Below are positions 17,907 to 25,782 of a DNA stretch of 64,000 nucleotides, in pieces. The position numbers and the translations under genes are program-made. Location: positions 578,236 through 642,235 of the forward strand of contig NZ_LNQS01000009.1 in the NCBI RefSeq assembly GCF_001513785.1, in the 5' to 3' direction. The notes below the pieces were generated by a model. It ran no database searches. It was not told the origin of the DNA and worked only from the letters and a program-made list of their open reading frames with translations. Position 1 is the stretch's first letter. Every line of letters begins with the position of its first letter. The DNA is from Rheinheimera sp. EpRS3. GTDB taxonomy: Bacteria > Pseudomonadota > Gammaproteobacteria > Enterobacterales > Alteromonadaceae.

Positions 17907-18572
17907 GTGTATAAAGTTAACGAGGTTTTTGAAACCATTCAGGGTGAGGGCAGTTTTACCGGTGCCGCAGCCATTTTTATCCGCTTGCAGGGCTGCCCGG
18001 TGGGATGCAGCTGGTGCGACACTAAGCACACCTGGGATATTAAAGACGAACTGGCACTGCCGCTGGGCGATATTGTGATTAAAACGGCCGAGACAGAGCA
18101 CTGGGCACAAGTTACCGCGGCAGAGTTACTGGCGCGGTTTACTAAAGAAGGTTACCAGGCGAAGCATGTGGTAATTACCGGTGGTGAGCCATGTATGTAC
18201 GATCTTAACCCCCTGTGTGAACTGCTACACCACAATGGCTACAGTACGCAAATTGAAACCAGTGGTACTTTTACCATTAAAGCACCAGCGCAAACCTGGG
18301 TTACCGTATCACCCAAGGTGAATATGGCTGGTGGCTACAAGGTTTTGCAAAGCGCGCTGGACAGAGCTAATGAGATTAAACACCCGGTTGCGATGGAAAA
18401 ACATGTCGATGAGCTGTTGCAGTTATTGCAACATACTGATACTAAAGCTAAGCTGATTTATCTGCAGCCGATCAGTCAGCAGCGCCGGGCAACAGAACTG
18501 GCAATAGCAATGTGTAAAAAACATAACTGGCGGCTTAGTGTGCAGGTGCATAAATATTTAGGGATCAGCTAA
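17907..18572 (+). CDS. queE: 7-carboxy-7-deazaguanine synthase QueE
   Basis: Start is a GTG that gives the family N-terminus (VYKVNEVFETIQGEG). The radical-SAM cluster motif is CPVGCSWC, with C-x3-C-x2-C spacing, followed by DTKHTW as in E. coli QueE. TGGEPCMYDL binds S-adenosylmethionine. The enzyme rearranges 6-carboxytetrahydropterin into 7-carboxy-7-deazaguanine, the step before QueC. 221 residues, close to the E. coli 223. The downstream NTF2-like gene starts at the next base, so they are co-transcribed. Confidence 0.96.
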   Translation: MYKVNEVFETIQGEGSFTGAAAIFIRLQGCPVGCSWCDTKHTWDIKDELALPLGDIVIKTAETEHWAQVTAAELLARFTKEGYQAKHVVITGGEPCMYDLNPLCELLHHNGYSTQIETSGTFTIKAPAQTWVTVSPKVNMAGGYKVLQSALDRANEIKHPVAMEKHVDELLQLLQHTDTKAKLIYLQPISQQRRATELAIAMCKKHNWRLSVQVHKYLGIS

Positions 18573-18986
18573 ATGCCACAAAATATTGAGCCGTTTTTTC
18601 AGCGTTATGCCGACGCCTACTCCAATTACCAGTTGTCGCCTTTGCTGGAATTAGTCTCATTGCCGTGCATGTTATTAGCCGACGAAAGCAAAATGATGTT
18701 TTCTGAGCCTGAAAGCCTGCGGCAGTATTTTGAGCAACAGTTTGAACAATACCGCCAGGTAGGGGTAAGCCGGGTGAGCTTTCGCTTGCAAAGCCAGGTA
18801 CGGCTGTCAGAAAGCTTAAGGTTTGTCAGCCTGTACTGGTATTTCTATGGTAACGGCGATCAGGTGCTGTTTACCTGCCATACCTCTTATACACTGCAAT
18901 CACAGCAAGGTAACTGGCATTTGGTTGCATTAGTTACTGATGACGAGCAAGCCGCTTATCAGCGTGTACGCAGCGCTCAGGCCTGA
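18573..18986 (+). CDS. NTF2-like / SnoaL-like protein
   Basis: This 137-residue protein starts at the base after the queE stop. It has the helical N-terminus followed by beta-strand pattern of the NTF2-like fold (FFQRYADAYSNYQLSPLLELV, then VSLYWYFYGNGDQVLFTCHTSYTLQ and NWHLVALVTDDE). No catalytic residues can be picked out. Function unknown; translational coupling to queE does not by itself link it to queuosine. The last ten bases overlap the convergent Lon-N gene. Confidence 0.65.
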   Translation: MPQNIEPFFQRYADAYSNYQLSPLLELVSLPCMLLADESKMMFSEPESLRQYFEQQFEQYRQVGVSRVSFRLQSQVRLSESLRFVSLYWYFYGNGDQVLFTCHTSYTLQSQQGNWHLVALVTDDEQAAYQRVRSAQA

Positions 18987-19555
18987 TGCGACAACCAGGC
19001 TTGTAAGCTGTCCAGGCAAGGCGACGGGCTGTTTTCCTGCGCTAGTTTTTGCTTAAGTGCCGGTTGCATCGGAATAAGTTCCAGCCAGCGTGATGCCAGC
19101 CAGGCAGCGTCGGTATATTTAGGCGTTGGGTAAAGCTGGTTGAGTGCCGGGTACTCTTGTAGCAGTTTTTGCAGTTGCCTGATAAGCGGGGTGTATTCTG
19201 CATTCACATCTGTGGTAGCCCAGTTTTCCATAGGCTCTGTCATCGCAACGTGCAGCTGATCAGCCTCCTGCCAGCGTTCGGTAATTTTTACCCGCTCAAT
19301 ACCGGCAATGGTGATACCCAGCAAGCCATCTTCCAATTGCTCAAAATCTTCAATTTTTACCCGTGTTGCTAATGGCAGAATGCGATCAGTATGTTGCTTA
19401 CTGACATAAGGATTAATTTGCGCCAGAGCAAAATCGCGTTTACCGGCACTGGCTTCGCTGACTAAGCGGACATAGCGGCGTTCAAACACACGTAACCGCA
19501 TGCGCCCTTCAGGTAAGATAAAACTGTTTAGCGGAAATAATGCCAGTTCTTTCAT
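18977..19555 (-). CDS. LON N-terminal (PUA-like) domain protein
   Basis: The 192-residue protein opens with LALFPLNSFILPEGRMRLRVFERRY, the mark of the Lon substrate-binding domain, and has the ADQLHVAMTEP and LASRWLELIPM segments found in stand-alone LON-domain proteins. There is no ATPase or protease part. Such proteins are widespread and of uncertain role, perhaps binding unfolded proteins or RNA. It converges with the NTF2-like gene by ten bases and is divergent from rmuC. Confidence 0.85.
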   Translation of the reverse strand: MKELALFPLNSFILPEGRMRLRVFERRYVRLVSEASAGKRDFALAQINPYVSKQHTDRILPLATRVKIEDFEQLEDGLLGITIAGIERVKITERWQEADQLHVAMTEPMENWATTDVNAEYTPLIRQLQKLLQEYPALNQLYPTPKYTDAAWLASRWLELIPMQPALKQKLAQENSPSPCLDSLQAWLSHQA

Positions 19556-19632
19556 AGTGCTGCTGATAAAGTTGTATAGTTGCCTGTTATACGTAACATG
19601 AGCGGCAATGGTTTGGCCAAAGCAGAGGTTTT

Positions 19633-20832
19633 ATGACATTACAACACTGGATTTATCTGATAACGGCTGTGCTGGCACTGAATATCGTGCTATTGCTGCT
19701 GTTATTATTACGCCGTGCACCGGGCAGTGGCCTGGCTGAGCAACTGGCGCAGCATAAGCTTGAGCTGGTGCAACAGCAGGGGCAGTTTCAGCAACAGTTG
19801 CTGGAGCAGCAGCATTTGCAGCGCCAGCATTTACAACAACAGCAGCAAGAGCATTTACTGCAGGTACTGCAAAAAATAACCGATACCCAGCAATCAGCCC
19901 GTTTTGAGCTGAGCAAAAACCTGCAACAGCAAGCAATTATGCTGGCAGAGCAGGTAAAGCAACTTACGCAGAGCATTGATCAACGCTTAAAAGACATCGC
20001 CGGCCAGGTAGAACGGCGTTTAAGCGAAGGCTTTGAAAAAACGAACCAAACCTTTACCGATATCGTTAAACGGCTGGCGCTGATTGATGATGCCCAGAAA
20101 AAAATTACCGAGCTGTCTACTAACGTCGTCAGCCTGCAGGAGGTATTGGCTGATAAGCGCTCCCGTGGCGCTTTTGGCGAAGTGCAGTTAACCGCGCTGA
20201 TCCGTAATGTGATGCCCGAGCAACATTTTTCTTTGCAACATACGTTAAGTAATGGCCGTATTGCCGATTGTGTGCTGTTTTTACCCAAACCCAGTGGCAA
20301 TATTGTTATCGATGCCAAGTTTCCGCTGGAAAGTTATAAAAAAATGACCGATCCGCAATTTGGCCCGGAACAGCGTAAGCTGGCACAGCGCCAGTTTAAG
20401 CTGGATATTAAAAAGCATATTAACGATATTGCCGATAAATACATTATTGCCAACGAAACTGCTGATGGCGCGATAATGTTTTTACCCGCCGAGGCCATTT
20501 TTGCAGAGCTGCATGCCTATCATGCGGATATTGTAGAAGAAGCTTACCGCCGCCGGGTATGGTTAACCTCACCAACTACGTTAATGGCCGTGCTAACCAC
20601 GGCCCGTAGTGTGTTAAAAGACGACGCGACACGGCGGCAAATTCATTTAATTCAGGAGCACCTGGTTAAACTGGCCGAGGATTTTGACCGCTTCCGCGGC
20701 CGCTTTGATAATCTGGCTAAGCATATTGATCAGGCTGCAACTGATGTAAAACAGATCCATACATCAGCACATAAAATAAGCAGCCGCTTCAGCCAGATAG
20801 AAAAAGTGGAATGGCTGGAAGAAAGCGACTAG
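19633..20832 (+). CDS. rmuC: RmuC-family recombination limiter
   Basis: The 399-residue protein has an N-terminal membrane anchor (about residues 5-26), a long glutamine-rich coiled coil (about 35-170) and the RmuC nuclease-fold domain (about 175-390) with SRGAFGEVQL, VIDAKFPLESY and PAEAIFAELH. The D and K of DAK fit the PD-(D/E)XK-like core. In E. coli RmuC loss raises inversion at short inverted repeats. Slightly shorter than E. coli RmuC (475) because of a shorter C-terminus. Single gene. Confidence 0.93.
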   Translation: MTLQHWIYLITAVLALNIVLLLLLLLRRAPGSGLAEQLAQHKLELVQQQGQFQQQLLEQQHLQRQHLQQQQQEHLLQVLQKITDTQQSARFELSKNLQQQAIMLAEQVKQLTQSIDQRLKDIAGQVERRLSEGFEKTNQTFTDIVKRLALIDDAQKKITELSTNVVSLQEVLADKRSRGAFGEVQLTALIRNVMPEQHFSLQHTLSNGRIADCVLFLPKPSGNIVIDAKFPLESYKKMTDPQFGPEQRKLAQRQFKLDIKKHINDIADKYIIANETADGAIMFLPAEAIFAELHAYHADIVEEAYRRRVWLTSPTTLMAVLTTARSVLKDDATRRQIHLIQEHLVKLAEDFDRFRGRFDNLAKHIDQAATDVKQIHTSAHKISSRFSQIEKVEWLEESD

Positions 20833-20907
20833 GCTGTATTTGCAACCAATAATTTAAGTTAAAACTGACGCAGAAACCAGTGACTGCCTGCCCAAGGAGT
20901 TTAGCTA

Positions 20908-21660
20908 ATGCCAATAGCTGCATTGTTACTGTTTCTGCTGTTTTATGCCGCAGTAGCCTTGCCAGACAAAGCGCCGCTTTATGCTATTGTCAGTGAAACC
21001 AACACTCCTCCTTACGCTATTTTTAATGCCGATAACGAACTGCAAGCAGGCTTGAGCAAAGATATTATTGACGAACTGGGCCTGCGTATTAACCGCACGG
21101 TACAGTATATTAATTTACCCCGCGCCAGAGTTGAGCCCTGGCTGATTGAAGGACAGGCAGAAATTGCCTGCTTTTTAAACCCTGACTGGGTAAACGAGCC
21201 TGATAAGCTGCTATGGAGCACGGCACTATTTAGCACGCGGCAATTGTTGGTGCGCCGCCGCGAAAGTGAGCCAATTACAGCCATCCAACACCTGGCGGGT
21301 AAAAGAGTAGGGACTACACGTGGTTTTACCTACCCGGAGCTGGAGCAGGTATTTCAAAGCGGTGATGTGATCCGTGATGATGCGCACTCGTTACAAAGTA
21401 ATTTATTACGCTTAAAACAAGGGCGGCTAGATGTGGTGATGACAGTTGATTTGTCTTACCATTTTTTTGTCAAAACGCTGGATGATCAGAGTTTTAGCGC
21501 GGATCCCTTGTGGTCAAAAGCACCAACAGTCTATTGCGGCCTAAGCCGGCATAACCCAAAAAATGCGCAGTTGCTGTACGATACGCTGCAGCAGATAACC
21601 GCCAGCGGCTTTATTCAGCAACGGCTGGCGTTTTATATGGGGCAGCGGCTGGATAATTAA
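20908..21660 (+). CDS. Periplasmic substrate-binding protein (SBP family 3 type)
   Basis: A 250-residue protein with a signal peptide (ALLLFLLFYAAVALP) and the type-II periplasmic-binding fold of SBP_bac_3: PPYAIFNADNELQAGLSKDI near the N-terminus, LAGKRVGTTRGFTYPELE in the hinge, and LRLKQGRLDVVMTV. AAGGAG precedes the ATG. No ABC permease or ATPase lies nearby. Orphan proteins of this type in Alteromonadales often act as sensors or have unknown roles. Ligand probably an amino acid or related small molecule. Confidence 0.8.
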   Translation: MPIAALLLFLLFYAAVALPDKAPLYAIVSETNTPPYAIFNADNELQAGLSKDIIDELGLRINRTVQYINLPRARVEPWLIEGQAEIACFLNPDWVNEPDKLLWSTALFSTRQLLVRRRESEPITAIQHLAGKRVGTTRGFTYPELEQVFQSGDVIRDDAHSLQSNLLRLKQGRLDVVMTVDLSYHFFVKTLDDQSFSADPLWSKAPTVYCGLSRHNPKNAQLLYDTLQQITASGFIQQRLAFYMGQRLDN

Positions 21661-22076
21661 CGTCTGGGGTCGTCTTTCAGCTTGGGTATTTTTAGCCCAA
21701 GCTCCTGGCCCCGGTGGCGGGCATAATAAGTACAACCAACAAACATCAGGCTGGCCAGTACCAGCTCCACTACTGACAATAGTTGATGCATACCGCTGCT
21801 TACCCAAAGGTTAGTCAGGCTATGCAAAAAATAAATCATCACAATAAAGTTGGCCCAGGCCATGGTATAAGCATGGCCTTTGACAATGCCATAAAACGGC
21901 AGCCACAGCGGCAGCCAGAGTAACGCGAGCAACACATAAGCATTACCCATTTGTGGTGGTGCCAGCCATAAAATCCATAGTGGTTGTAATAACCACAAAC
22001 CAAAAAAACCAATACGGCCCAGTAATAAGTAACGTGCTGTTTTGGCCGCCATTGGCGCAGTGCTGCTTGGTTGCAT
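21657..22076 (-). CDS. DUF2069 membrane protein
   Basis: The 139-residue protein has four hydrophobic segments (about residues 13-30, 40-63, 70-88 and 99-117), matching the four-pass DUF2069 family of proteobacteria. Function unknown. It is the last gene of a minus-strand cluster bepA, arsC-like, wrbA-like, DUF2069, and starts three bases after the flavodoxin-like gene. arsC-wrbA-DUF2069 is a recurring order in gammaproteobacteria. Its 3' end overlaps the convergent binding-protein gene by four bases. Confidence 0.8.
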   Translation of the reverse strand: MQPSSTAPMAAKTARYLLLGRIGFFGLWLLQPLWILWLAPPQMGNAYVLLALLWLPLWLPFYGIVKGHAYTMAWANFIVMIYFLHSLTNLWVSSGMHQLLSVVELVLASLMFVGCTYYARHRGQELGLKIPKLKDDPRR

Positions 22077-22079
22077 AAT

Positions 22080-22658
22080 TTATAACCTGTGTTGTTTTAA
22101 TTGCAGGCTTAGCGTAGCCAGCCGTTTACCAAAGGCAATGGCCAGCCGTTGTTCATCCACACTGAGTTTGTCATCGCTATGGTGGCCACTGACATGTGTA
22201 GGGCCGTAGGGAGTGCCACCGGTTTGCGTTTGGTGTAACTCCGGCTCGCTATATGGAATGCCGGTTAGCAGCATACCGTGATGCAACAGCGGCAGGCTCA
22301 TGCTAAGCAGGGTGGCTTCATTACCACCATGCATGCTGCCAGATGAAGTAAACACACCGGCAGGTTTGTCTATTAGTTCACCCTTAAGCCAGACACTGGT
22401 TGTGCTGTCCCAGAATGCTTTGGCATCAGCAACCATATTGCCAAACCGCACCGGGCTGCCAAAAGCCAGGCCGTCACAACTGGCCAGCTCTTTAAGCTCA
22501 ACTACGGCATGGCGGCTGGCATGTTGTTTATCCAGTGGCGGAATACAACGCACCAGTGCTTCGGCGCCACTTTGCTGTACACCAATAGCGATTTTATCTG
22601 CCAGTGCAGCCACAGCGCCGTGGCGTGAGTAATACAAAATCAGAATACGGCAGCTCAT
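22080..22658 (-). CDS. NAD(P)H:quinone oxidoreductase, WrbA type (flavodoxin fold)
   Basis: The 192-residue protein has the flavodoxin phosphate loop ILILYYSRHGAVAALA near the N-terminus, GLAFGSPVRFGNM and FTSSGSMHGGNEATL, all FMN-binding loops of the WrbA family. WrbA enzymes reduce quinones by two electrons with NAD(P)H, avoiding semiquinone radicals. Its ATG overlaps the arsC-like stop (ATGA), showing translational coupling. E. coli WrbA is 198 residues. Confidence 0.9.
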   Translation of the reverse strand: MSCRILILYYSRHGAVAALADKIAIGVQQSGAEALVRCIPPLDKQHASRHAVVELKELASCDGLAFGSPVRFGNMVADAKAFWDSTTSVWLKGELIDKPAGVFTSSGSMHGGNEATLLSMSLPLLHHGMLLTGIPYSEPELHQTQTGGTPYGPTHVSGHHSDDKLSVDEQRLAIAFGKRLATLSLQLKQHRL

Positions 22659-23002
22659 GATAACAACGACAGTATATTGCTGGCCGGGCGGCCAATAACG
22701 GCTTTATTACCTTTAATAATAACCGGGCGTTCGATCAGTTTGGGCTGTTGCGCCATCGCGTCAATCAACTGCTGCTCGCTTAGCGACATATCATCCAGCC
22801 CCAGTTGTTTGTATTCGTCTTCTTTGCTGCGCAGTAACTGGCGTGCCGGTATACCCAGCTTGCCTAATAAGGCAGCAAGCTCATCTGCTGTCAGCGGGGT
22901 TTTTAAGTACTCAATCACTTCAACTTGTAATGCTTGTTGTTGCAGCAGTGCCAGCGCTTCCCGGCTTTTTGAACAGCGCGGGTTATGCAAAATTTTTATC
23001 AT
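22655..23002 (-). CDS. arsC: ArsC-type arsenate reductase (glutaredoxin-dependent)
   Basis: A 115-residue thioredoxin-fold protein with NPRCSKSREAL at residues 7-17 (catalytic Cys 10) and RPVIIKGNKAVIGRP near the C-terminus, as in YfgD/ArsC proteins. These reduce arsenate to arsenite with glutathione and glutaredoxin. No ars operon (arsB, arsR) is nearby; it sits after bepA as yfgD does in E. coli, so a housekeeping redox role is equally possible. Confidence 0.88.
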   Translation of the reverse strand: MIKILHNPRCSKSREALALLQQQALQVEVIEYLKTPLTADELAALLGKLGIPARQLLRSKEDEYKQLGLDDMSLSEQQLIDAMAQQPKLIERPVIIKGNKAVIGRPASNILSLLS

Positions 23003-23034
23003 CAGTGTATTCCTGTTTCGGCAGGGCCTGAGCG

Positions 23035-24480
23035 TTACATACGCTGCAGGCGGTTAAATTCGGCCTGTAATTGTCTTTTCTTTGCTTCCAGCCGGCGGTT
23101 TTCCAGTTTTTGCTCCGGCTTAAGATGATTTAATGCTTCGTTAAGATCATCAATGGCTTTGGGGTAATTGGCTAACTGATAAGCCAAATCGGCGTTAGCT
23201 TCATAAAATTTGCCAAAATCGCCTAAGGCTTTGTAGGCGTCAGCCAGTAAATCGTAGGCCAGTATGTTGTCGTTTTTGTAAAACAACAGGCTTTTCAGTA
23301 AATGAATTGCCAGATGATGGCCGCCGGATTTCATCGCCGCATTGGCGTAGTTTAACGTAACCACCTGATTATTTGGTCTTAACAGATATTGCTGTTCCAG
23401 CATATCAAGACAAAGCTGGTACTCTTTTTGCTCAAGCAGAATGTCGGTGTACACATCAATGTAGTACAAGTTATGTTCGTCTTTTTCCAGCAACTGCTCA
23501 ATCAGTTTACGGGCCTGATCCAGTTTACCGGTATCCAGCAGTGTTATCGCTAAACCATACTGATTAGCTTTGGTATTGCCTCCGGGCTCGCTGAGCATTT
23601 TGCGAAATACCTGCTCAGCATCTTTTTTATTGTACTGATAGCGCGCCAGTACCCGGGCTTTGCTCAGGGTAAAGTCCTGGCTGTCTGGAATAAAGCGTTG
23701 TGGAAATTGCTCTGCCCGCATCCGTGTATCACTTACCCGGCTTTGTGATAACGGGTGGGTTTGTAAAAAAGATAGCTGCTGGCTGAGAAAACGGCTTTGC
23801 TCAGTCAATTTGCGGAAAAAGTTAGGTACTGCATAAGGGTCAAAGCCGGCATCGGCCATAACCTGCATACCGATGCGATCGGCTTCTTGCTCATTGCTGC
23901 GGGTAAAGTTTATTGAGCTTTGCTGCGCGGCGCCCTGGGTTGCCATCATGGCTGCCATGCCAGCTTCCGGGTTCACGGTTGCCAACACGATGGCGCCTAA
24001 CACACCGGCCAGAGTTAACGGTGCTTTCTGGCTTTGCGCTTCAACAAAACGAGCGATATGGCGCTGGGTTACGTGCACAATTTCGTGCGCCATTACCGAG
24101 GCAAATTCACTTTCACTGTCGGCAACGGCCAGGGTGCCGGTATGTGATGCTATATTGCCGCCCAGCGTGGCAAAAGCATTAATGTTTCTGTCTTGCACCC
24201 AGTAAAACTTAAATGGAAAGCGCACATCGTTAGCCCGCGCCACCAAACGGTTACCCAGCGAGTTTATATATTCATCAAGCAACGGATCATACACCATGGG
24301 CAAACTGCCACGGGTTTGGCGCATCATCACATCGCCAAGCTGCTTTTCCTTATCAGGTGTAATGACGCTAAAGCCATTTCCGCCTAAATCCGGCAAACTG
24401 CTGGCAGCACACACTGAACTGAGCAGGCTGGCTGCAAACAGGCATGATGTTAAAGAGTTGGTTACTGCTGGAAATTTCAT
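23035..24480 (-). CDS. bepA: BepA, outer-membrane M48 metalloprotease/chaperone with TPRs
   Basis: The 481-residue protein has a signal peptide ending near VCAAS, an M48 domain with HEIVH at about residues 134-138 (zinc ligands) and the third ligand in NEQEADRIG, and a C-terminal block of four or more TPRs (about 280-475). In E. coli BepA (YfgC, 487 residues) helps LptD assembly and degrades stalled outer-membrane proteins through BamA. Divergent from perM and followed 32 bases later by arsC, the same grouping as in E. coli. Confidence 0.95.
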   Translation of the reverse strand: MKFPAVTNSLTSCLFAASLLSSVCAASSLPDLGGNGFSVITPDKEKQLGDVMMRQTRGSLPMVYDPLLDEYINSLGNRLVARANDVRFPFKFYWVQDRNINAFATLGGNIASHTGTLAVADSESEFASVMAHEIVHVTQRHIARFVEAQSQKAPLTLAGVLGAIVLATVNPEAGMAAMMATQGAAQQSSINFTRSNEQEADRIGMQVMADAGFDPYAVPNFFRKLTEQSRFLSQQLSFLQTHPLSQSRVSDTRMRAEQFPQRFIPDSQDFTLSKARVLARYQYNKKDAEQVFRKMLSEPGGNTKANQYGLAITLLDTGKLDQARKLIEQLLEKDEHNLYYIDVYTDILLEQKEYQLCLDMLEQQYLLRPNNQVVTLNYANAAMKSGGHHLAIHLLKSLLFYKNDNILAYDLLADAYKALGDFGKFYEANADLAYQLANYPKAIDDLNEALNHLKPEQKLENRRLEAKKRQLQAEFNRLQRM

Positions 24481-24686
24481 GATAACAACGCCCGGGCTCT
24501 TCTGTATGTCAGATCAACAATGCAGACTTTGTCTGCCTTTTTGCTGATTAGTTCCAGTGTTTGTGTCGTGCTAATTTACCATATATTTTGTCAGCTCAGT
24601 GTGTTAACTGCCAAATTATCTGTGATCTCCGGTATACTCAAAACGCTACAGCAATCGTTTAACCCCCTGTAACACGGAGTAATAAT

Positions 24687-25760
24687 ATGCTGGACTGGCT
24701 GAAGAAATGGTACACCAATAAGTTTTCTGATCCTCAGGTGGTTACGTTATTCCTGCTATTATTGATTGGTTTTTTGGCTATTTACTGGCTAAGCGGCATT
24801 TTGGCACCGGTATTAGTGGCTATTGCGTTTGCTTATCTACTGGAGTGGCCGGTAATGCGGCTTGGCAAACTGGGGTTGTCGCGTGGTGTCAGCACTATAG
24901 CGGTTGTAGCAGGCTTTTTGGGCCTGGCTACGCTGATCCTGATGTGGATTATTCCTATTTTCTGGTACCAGGGCCGTAATTTACTGCGTGATTTACCGCA
25001 GATGATAGAGCAGGGCCGGGCTTATATGCTTGAGTTACCTGAAAATTTTCCCGGTATTGTCAGCGTTGAGCAAATCAACATTTTAATGCACTCGGTTGAT
25101 GAGCGCGTGATGACATTTGGCCGCAATATGCTGGAGTTGTCGCTGGCTTCAATTGTTGATTTAGTGGCGCTACTGATTTATCTGGTATTGGTGCCGCTGA
25201 TGGTGTTCTTTATGCTAAAAGACAAGACACAACTAAGCGCCAGCTTTGTACAGTGGTTGCCAACCGAGCGTAAGCTTATTACGCAGGTATGGCATGAAAT
25301 GAACACCCAAATCATGAATTATATTCGTGGCAAAATTCTTGAGATCCTGATTGTCGGTACAGTGAGTTATGCTGTGTTCGCGCTGTTCGGGCTGAATTAC
25401 CCACTTTTACTGGGTGTGCTGGTGGGCTTGTCAGTATTAATTCCTTATGTTGGTGCGGCGGTAGTCACCTTGCCGGTAGCACTGGTAGCGTTTTTTCAGT
25501 GGGGCCCAACAGCCGAGTTCGGTTATCTGATGCTAGCATATGGCATTATTCAGGCGCTGGATGGCAATTTGCTGGTGCCGTTGCTGTTTTCTGAAGCGGT
25601 AGATTTAAACCCGGTGTTTATTATTATTGCGGTACTGTTTTTTGGCGGCCTGTTTGGCTTTTGGGGTATTTTCTTTGCTATTCCGCTGGCATCCCTGGTT
25701 AAGGCTACCGTTAATGCCTGGTCGACCAGAGTACATCCATACTCTGAACCGACCGATTAG
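24687..25760 (+). CDS. perM: PerM / AI-2E family transporter
   Basis: The 357-residue protein has the eight-helix layout of the AI-2E exporter family: paired N-terminal helices (about 18-75), a periplasmic middle region, PLMVFFMLKDK, LLGVLVGLSVLIPYVGA and IIAVLFFGGLFGFWGIFFAIPLA near the end. E. coli PerM (YfgO) is 353 residues and lies next to bepA, as here. The transported substrate is not established. CGGAGT lies ahead of the ATG. A 15-base tandem repeat (CCGACCGATTAG unit) covers the stop codon. Confidence 0.9.
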   Translation: MLDWLKKWYTNKFSDPQVVTLFLLLLIGFLAIYWLSGILAPVLVAIAFAYLLEWPVMRLGKLGLSRGVSTIAVVAGFLGLATLILMWIIPIFWYQGRNLLRDLPQMIEQGRAYMLELPENFPGIVSVEQINILMHSVDERVMTFGRNMLELSLASIVDLVALLIYLVLVPLMVFFMLKDKTQLSASFVQWLPTERKLITQVWHEMNTQIMNYIRGKILEILIVGTVSYAVFALFGLNYPLLLGVLVGLSVLIPYVGAAVVTLPVALVAFFQWGPTAEFGYLMLAYGIIQALDGNLLVPLLFSEAVDLNPVFIIIAVLFFGGLFGFWGIFFAIPLASLVKATVNAWSTRVHPYSEPTD

Positions 25761-25782
25761 GAGCCGACCGATTAGCTTAAGG

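Noticed and set aside
19740..19870. CAG/CAA-rich repetitive stretch in rmuC
   Set aside because: It encodes the expected glutamine-rich coiled coil and is not a separate repeat element.
24518..24545. Terminator-like hairpin GCAGAC/GTCTGC with T-run upstream of perM
   Set aside because: No plus-strand gene ends before it; stem is only six bases. Probably chance in the divergent promoter region.
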